NCBI GenBank assembly: GCA_945863085.1
Contig: CAMBCD010000076.1
Coordinates: forward strand, 1 to 10,037
Direction of reading: 5' to 3'
Length of the DNA stretch: 10,037 nucleotides
Origin: Bordetella parapertussis
GTDB lineage: Bacteria > Pseudomonadota > Gammaproteobacteria > Burkholderiales > SG8-41
The notes beneath the pieces were generated by a model that saw nothing but the letters and a program-made list of their open reading frames with translations, was not told where the DNA came from and made no database searches. Shown one piece after another: positions 6,097 to 10,037 of the stretch. Each line of letters opens with the position of its first letter. Position 1 is the first letter of the stretch. Position numbers and translations under genes: made by a program.

Positions 6097-7866
6097 CTAT
6101 TTGGCCCATGAATCGCGCAGCGTGACTGCGCGATTGAATACCGGCGCCTGTGGTTTTGAGTCGCGGCTGTCGGCGATGAAATAACCGTGGCGTTCAAACT
6201 GGAAACGTGCGCCAGGCCGTACATCACGCAGTGCCGGCTCCAGTTGCGCAGTCACGGTTTTTTGCGAATCCGGATTCAGATCGAGCAGGAAATCCCGCTC
6301 GCCGGCACCCGGATGCGCCTCTCGGAACAGGCGGTCGTAGAGCCGGACTTCGGTGGCGCAGGCCTGTGCGGCGCTGAGCCAGTGGATGTTGCCTTTGACT
6401 TTGACCGTTTCGGCGCCCGGCGTGCCCGATTTGGTTTCGGGCAGGTATTCGCAATGAACCGTGGTGATGTTGCCCGCGGCATCTTTGTCACAGCCGGTGC
6501 ATTTGACGACATAACCATAACGCAGCCGCACGCTGTTTCCGGGGAACAGCCGGAAAAATCCCTTGGGCGGGGTCTCGGCAAAGTCCTCGCGCTCGATCCA
6601 CAACTCGCGCGTCAGCGGCAGCACGCGTTTGCCCAGTTCCGGCTGCTGCGGATGGTTGGGGGCAAAACAGTCTTCCTGCTGTCCTTCGGGGTAATTGCTG
6701 ATGACCAGTTTCACCGGATCGAGCACGGCGATGCGGCGTTCGGCGACTTCATTCAGATGTTCGCGCATGCAGTCTTCGAGCACTGAATAATCGATCCACG
6801 AATCGGCTTTGGACACGCCGATGCGGTCGGCAAAGCGGCGGAAACCCTCGGGGGTGTAACCGCGGCGGCGCGCGCCGGCAAGAGTGGGCAGGCGCGGATC
6901 GTCCCAGCCGGTGACGTGTTTTTCGGCAACAAGCTGGATCAGCTTGCGTTTGGAAAGCACGATATAAGTCAGGTTGAGCCGCGCGAACTCGATCTGCTGA
7001 GGAAGGGGCCGCGCCAGCAGACCGCCGTCGGCGAGTTTGCCGAGCAGCCAGTCGTAAAACGGCCGCTGGTCCTCGAACTCCAGCGTGCAGATCGAATGCG
7101 TGATCTGTTCCAGGGCATCCTCCACCGGATGCGCGTAGGTGTACATCGGGTAGATGCACCAGGCGTCACCGGTGCGGTGGTGCGTGGCCTTGCGGATACG
7201 GTAGATCGTCGGATCGCGCAGGTTGATGTTGGGCGAGGCGATGTCGATTTTTGCGCGCAGCACCATGCTGCCCTCGGCATGGCGGCCTTCGCGCATTTCG
7301 CGGAAACGGGCGAGGGATTCCGCAGTCGGGCGGTCGCGCCACGGCCCGGGACGGCCGGGCTGGGTCAGCGTGCCGCGGTTGGCGCGCATTTCCTCCGCGC
7401 TTTGTTCATCCACGTAGGCGTGGTTCGCGGTGATCAGGTATTCCGCGGCTTCGTACATGAAATCGAAATAGTCACTGGCGAAATACAGGTTCGGGCCCCA
7501 GTCGAAACCCAGCCATTGCACGGCATCGCGGATCGAATCGACGTATTCCTGTTCTTCTTTCTCCGGATTGGTATCGTCGAAACGCAGGTGGCAGGCGCCG
7601 CCGTAATGCAGTGCAAGGCCGAAATTGAGGCAGATCGACTTGGCGTGGCCCAGATGCAGGTAACCGTTGGGTTCCGGCGGGAAACGGGTGCGGATTTTTG
7701 CCGTGTCTGCTGCTGCGCCGGCGTGGGTCCGCGCCGGTCCCGGCTTGCCGCCCCAGCTGCGGCTTGCGTACCGGCCCGCCGCGAGGTCGGCTTCGATGTG
7801 GCTGCGGATGAAATTCGAGGTGGATGCTGCTGCCGGTTCGGCGCCGGACTTGGCGTTTTTGGTCAT
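6097..7866 (-). CDS. glnS: Glutaminyl-tRNA synthetase
   Basis: This 589-residue class I aminoacyl-tRNA synthetase joins glutamine to tRNA(Gln) in the cytoplasm using ATP. The Rossmann catalytic domain carries the HIGH-type motif in PPEPNGYLHLGHAKS (HLGH 71-74), the family block HLRFDDTNPEKEEQEYVDSI, and the KMSKS-type loop as LSKRK (304-308). The C-terminal part (from about 375) is the two-barrel anticodon-binding region, with GFFRLFPGNSVRLRYGY and FERHGYF. The FDDTNPEKEEQEYVD block and the tail identify GlnRS rather than GluRS. Length is close to the family norm (E. coli about 554). The extra length lies mainly in a variable N-terminus and a roughly 20-residue insert (about 35-57, RSWGGKPGPARTHAGAAADT) before the catalytic core. 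The ATG has no clear Shine-Dalgarno sequence. The gene lies 64 bases after the S51 peptidase gene and 24 bases before the SDR gene. Because this enzyme is present, an indirect GatCAB-only route is not needed for Gln-tRNA(Gln). Confidence 0.97.
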   Translation of the reverse strand: MTKNAKSGAEPAAASTSNFIRSHIEADLAAGRYASRSWGGKPGPARTHAGAAADTAKIRTRFPPEPNGYLHLGHAKSICLNFGLALHYGGACHLRFDDTNPEKEEQEYVDSIRDAVQWLGFDWGPNLYFASDYFDFMYEAAEYLITANHAYVDEQSAEEMRANRGTLTQPGRPGPWRDRPTAESLARFREMREGRHAEGSMVLRAKIDIASPNINLRDPTIYRIRKATHHRTGDAWCIYPMYTYAHPVEDALEQITHSICTLEFEDQRPFYDWLLGKLADGGLLARPLPQQIEFARLNLTYIVLSKRKLIQLVAEKHVTGWDDPRLPTLAGARRRGYTPEGFRRFADRIGVSKADSWIDYSVLEDCMREHLNEVAERRIAVLDPVKLVISNYPEGQQEDCFAPNHPQQPELGKRVLPLTRELWIEREDFAETPPKGFFRLFPGNSVRLRYGYVVKCTGCDKDAAGNITTVHCEYLPETKSGTPGAETVKVKGNIHWLSAAQACATEVRLYDRLFREAHPGAGERDFLLDLNPDSQKTVTAQLEPALRDVRPGARFQFERHGYFIADSRDSKPQAPVFNRAVTLRDSWAK

Positions 7867-7896
7867 GCTGGAGAAAAAGTCACTGGATGAGGGGGC

Positions 7897-7925
7897 ATTT
7901 TACCCCTTGAGGCTTCCCTTGCCGC
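7897..7925 (-). promoter_or_regulatory. Candidate glnS promoter
   Basis: On the - strand, TAAAAT (bases 7902-7897) matches the -10 consensus at five of six positions. A weak -35, GCGGCA (7925-7920), lies 17 bases upstream. Transcription would start about 20-25 bases before the glnS ATG. The -10 also sits in the loop of a small GGGG/CCCC inverted repeat (7892-7895 with 7903-7906). It would give glnS its own promoter, separate from the upstream peptidase gene. The evidence is only a sequence match. Confidence 0.35.
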
Positions 7926-7930
7926 CGGGA

Positions 7931-8635
7931 TCAGCGTTTTCCGAGATAAGACGTGGGCAGCGCGCGTTCCACCGCGCGTTTGCCGCTGCGGGACAGCCGC
8001 CAGCCGCGTACCCGCGGCCGGTTCGACACCGCACGTACCAGCCGGTCGTCGATGAAATGCAGGGCGACGCCGTCGTCCGCAGCGTAACCTTCGGCAATCT
8101 TGTCGCCGGCCACCAGCCGCTGATAGGTCGGCCGGCGCAGCGCTTCGCTGTCGTAATGCGGGCAGTTGCTGCCCGGCAGGAAGCCCAGACAATCAAGTGA
8201 AGTCAGCGGTCCGGCGATGGAGTCGGTGATGCCCTGCTCAAACCAGCAGATCGAACCTGCGCTCCAGCCGCCGAGCACGACACCGCGCTGCCAGGCCATG
8301 CGCAAATGGATATCCAGGCCCCAGTCACGCCATACCGCAAGCATGCTGCGGGTGTTGCCGCCGCCGACAAAAATCGCGTCCTGTTCCAGTACAAACGATT
8401 CAAGATCGCGCGGAGTACGCGCAAACAACGGCAGGTGCGTCGGCGTGCAGCTGAACTGGCTCAGGCCGGCATAAAAGCGCAGCCGTCCGGCTTCGGCATC
8501 GCCGTGTGCGGTGCCGATGAAACAGACGCGGGGTTTGCGTTTTCCGGTTTGTTTGAGGAAATAATCGACCAGCAGCAGGTTGTCGAGCTCAGGGGTCAGT
8601 GCGGCGCCGCCGATGGCGATGATCTGTTTTTTCAT
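7931..8635 (-). CDS. Peptidase E-like protein, S51 family (type 1 glutamine amidotransferase-like fold)
   Basis: This 234-residue cytoplasmic protein is of the S51 family, which includes alpha-aspartyl dipeptidase PepE and cyanophycinase. Visible features are an N-terminal strand MKKQIIAIGG, the family loop DAIFVGGGNTRSML (86-99), and the nucleophile elbow GGWSAGSICWF with S125. A downstream LGFLPGSNCPHYD segment supplies a candidate catalytic His (H160). The length matches PepE-type enzymes (about 230), whereas cyanophycinases are usually longer, so a small-peptide hydrolase is the better guess; the substrate remains inferred. The frame extends upstream to a Met ending at 8656. I chose the internal Met at 8635 because MKKQIIA is the usual family start and the extra seven residues (MPVPCRL) look non-native. 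It diverges from birA and precedes glnS by 64 bases on the same strand. Confidence 0.85.
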   Translation of the reverse strand: MKKQIIAIGGAALTPELDNLLLVDYFLKQTGKRKPRVCFIGTAHGDAEAGRLRFYAGLSQFSCTPTHLPLFARTPRDLESFVLEQDAIFVGGGNTRSMLAVWRDWGLDIHLRMAWQRGVVLGGWSAGSICWFEQGITDSIAGPLTSLDCLGFLPGSNCPHYDSEALRRPTYQRLVAGDKIAEGYAADDGVALHFIDDRLVRAVSNRPRVRGWRLSRSGKRAVERALPTSYLGKR

Positions 8636-8766
8636 GAGTCGGCAAGGAACGGGCATTCCGGTTTTACGGATGCGGGGATTGTGATTTTGACCGGTGAGCC
8701 GTTTGAGGCATTTACCGGGAAGTCGGGCGATATCTTAGCGTTGTTGGGCTATCCTATGCGATCAAG
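8636..8766. promoter_or_regulatory. Divergent intergenic region, S51 peptidase / birA
   Basis: These 131 bases separate the divergent peptidase and birA starts and should carry both promoters. On the + strand, TTGACC (8687-8692) is a near-consensus -35, but the sequence 15-18 bases further on (around 8708-8715, CATTTAC) is a poor -10. TATCTT (8731-8736) and TATCCT (8750-8755) look like -10 elements but lack a well-spaced -35. No convincing dyad resembling a biotin-repressor operator was seen. Neither start has a clear Shine-Dalgarno sequence. Confidence 0.3.
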
Positions 8767-9759
8767 ATGAAAACCACGGCTTTCCAGACGCTGCGCCTGC
8801 TGGCGGACGGCGATTTCCATTCCGGCGAAACCATGGCGCGCGCACTGGGCGTCACGCGCAGCGCCGTCTGGTACGGCGTCCGGGAAATCACCGGCGCCGG
8901 ATTCCAGGTCGAGAAGGTGCACGGCCGCGGCTACCGGCTGGAGCGGGCGGTATCGCTGCTCGACGCGGAGCGCATCCGGCGTGAGCCCGGGGTGCATGCC
9001 ACCGGCATTACCCTCGAAATCTGCGATACCGTGGATTCGACCAATACGCAACTGATGCTGCGCGCCGCGCAGGGCGCGCCCGGCGGGCTGGCGCTGGCGG
9101 CGGAGGCGCAGACGGCGGGGCGCGGCCGGCGCGGCCGGGCCTGGCAGTCCGGCATCGGCAGTACGCTGACGTTTTCGCTGCTGTGGCGCTTTGCGCAGGG
9201 CGCGCGTGAACTGGCGGGGCTGAGCCTCGCCGTGGGGGTTGCGCTGGCGCGGGTGTTGCGTGCCGCGGGCGCACACGATGTGCAGCTCAAATGGCCCAAC
9301 GACGTGGTGCTGCCCGGCGGCAAACTCGCCGGCATCCTGATCGAAATGCAGGGGGATATGCTGGGGCCGAGCGCTGCGGTGATCGGCATCGGGGTCAATG
9401 TGCGGCCCGATCCGCGCGTGTTTGCCGCGGTTGACCAGCCGGTGACCGACCTTGAAACGGCGACGGGTGCGCCGGTGGACCGCAACCGCCTGCTGGCGCT
9501 GCTGCTGGTGGACCTGGCCGCAGTGCTGGAGCGCTTCACTGCCGGCGGTTTCGCGCCCTTGCGGGCGGAATGGCAGGCGCTGCACGCGCATCAGGATCAG
9601 CCGGTATGCCTGACTTTGCCCGATGGCAGCCAGGTGACCGGGCGGGCGTGCGGCGTCGCCGATGACGGTGTGCTGCTGCTCGAAACCGGTTCCGGTATTT
9701 CGCGCCATCACAGTGGCGAAGTCAGCCTGCGCCCGATGCGGGCCGGGGGCGGTGCATGA
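8767..9759 (+). CDS. birA: Bifunctional biotin-[acetyl-CoA carboxylase] ligase / biotin operon repressor
   Basis: This 330-residue protein activates biotin with ATP and attaches it to the biotin carboxyl carrier protein of acetyl-CoA carboxylase. An N-terminal winged helix-turn-helix (about 1-60: SGETMARALGVTRSAVWYGV, then a wing ending HGRGYRLE) marks it as the class II, DNA-binding type that can also repress biotin genes. The central ligase domain has DSTN, the biotinyl-AMP loop GRGRRGR (118-124), KWPNDV with K175, and GGKLAGILIE (184-193). A small C-terminal SH3-like domain ends in SGEVSLRP. Length is close to E. coli BirA (321). The start is ATG without an obvious Shine-Dalgarno sequence. 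It overlaps coaX by 4 bases, so the two are translationally coupled. No biotin synthesis gene is in the window, so its regulatory targets must lie elsewhere. Confidence 0.96.
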   Translation: MKTTAFQTLRLLADGDFHSGETMARALGVTRSAVWYGVREITGAGFQVEKVHGRGYRLERAVSLLDAERIRREPGVHATGITLEICDTVDSTNTQLMLRAAQGAPGGLALAAEAQTAGRGRRGRAWQSGIGSTLTFSLLWRFAQGARELAGLSLAVGVALARVLRAAGAHDVQLKWPNDVVLPGGKLAGILIEMQGDMLGPSAAVIGIGVNVRPDPRVFAAVDQPVTDLETATGAPVDRNRLLALLLVDLAAVLERFTAGGFAPLRAEWQALHAHQDQPVCLTLPDGSQVTGRACGVADDGVLLLETGSGISRHHSGEVSLRPMRAGGGA

Positions 9760-10037
9760 ACATACTCGCGATCGACATCGGCAATACCCGGGTCAAGTGG
9801 GGTTACAGCGAGGCCGGTGGCTGGGTGCGCCAGGGCTGGGTGGCGACGGCGCGCGCCGGCGAACTGGCCGCGGAGTTTGCCGCAATGCCGGTGGCGCAGC
9901 GTACGGTGATTTCGAATGTCGCCGGCGCTGCAGCGCGGGTGCAGGTTGCCGCGGCTTTGAACAGCGCGGCAGCAGAGCCCTTGTGGATCACCAGTACTGC
10001 GGCACAATGCGGCGTCAGCAGCGGTTACGCGGAACCG
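9756..10037 (+). CDS. coaX: Type III pantothenate kinase, N-terminal part
   Basis: Ninety-four codons are visible before the window ends. Type III pantothenate kinase phosphorylates pantothenate in the first committed step of coenzyme A synthesis. The N-terminal phosphate-binding motif is seen in MNILAIDIGNTRVKWGYSEA, with the catalytic-type Asp at residue 6. The segment VISNVAGAAARVQVA matches the region between the two actin-like subdomains, and the final residues GVSSGYAEP begin the family GYxxPxxLGxDR motif. The ATG shares bases with the birA TGA (ATGA overlap), and a GGGGG run at 9745-9749 can serve as its ribosome site. The birA-coaX order is common in betaproteobacteria. CoaX enzymes usually need a monovalent cation and are not feedback-inhibited by CoA. 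Confidence 0.93.
   Translation, partial: MNILAIDIGNTRVKWGYSEAGGWVRQGWVATARAGELAAEFAAMPVAQRTVISNVAGAAARVQVAAALNSAAAEPLWITSTAAQCGVSSGYAEP

Noticed and set aside
6916..7890. A 324-codon open frame on the + strand opposite glnS
   Set aside because: It is the antisense shadow of a well-conserved synthetase; no motif or ribosome site supports it.
8636..8656. Upstream start adding seven residues (MPVPCRL) to the S51 peptidase
   Set aside because: Family members typically begin at the MKKQIIA-type strand, and neither start has a strong ribosome site, so the internal Met was preferred.
8749..9711. A 320-codon open frame on the - strand opposite birA
   Set aside because: It is the antisense shadow of birA with biased Arg/Gln/His/Ala content and no domain.

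Overview
This is a GC-rich, gene-dense bacterial chromosome segment, most likely from a betaproteobacterium. That assignment is inference. It rests on the birA-coaX gene pair, the style of the GlnRS N-terminus (a roughly 20-residue insert before the HIGH-type motif that I recall from betaproteobacterial enzymes) and the overall codon bias. No RNA gene, insertion sequence, CRISPR array or phage gene was seen, and no gene-free stretch exceeds 300 bases.

Left edge (1-395, +): the C-terminal end of the ABC-F translation factor EttA. It ends in a perfect AT-rich 12-bp inverted repeat that overlaps the stop codon, followed by a leader of about 125 bases.

Central cluster (555-5257, +): three tightly spaced genes form the most interesting part of the window. 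(1) A membrane adenylate cyclase with a CHASE2 sensor domain and a complete catalytic site. (2) A small secreted protein with a FecR-like beta module. (3) A caspase-like cysteine peptidase with a Tat-type signal, intact His/Cys dyad, a long charged helical rod and a C-terminal beta-rich domain. All three place a domain in the periplasm. The gaps are 9 and 35 bases, so co-transcription is likely. A plausible reading is an envelope-sensing system that converts a periplasmic event into cAMP synthesis, with the peptidase as sensor partner or effector; this is inference. The rod is built from eight tandem 20-residue (60-bp) repeats that keep near-perfect register.

Right-centre (5317-8635, -): an S51-family peptidase E-like protein, glnS, and a short-chain dehydrogenase/reductase. 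They read leftward, with gaps of 64 and 24 bases, and converge on the caspase gene. A GC-rich hairpin lies in the convergent gap.

Right edge (8767-10037, +): birA, diverging from the peptidase gene, overlaps the start of coaX (type III pantothenate kinase) by 4 bases. coaX runs off the window. Together they cover protein biotinylation/biotin repression and the first step of CoA synthesis.
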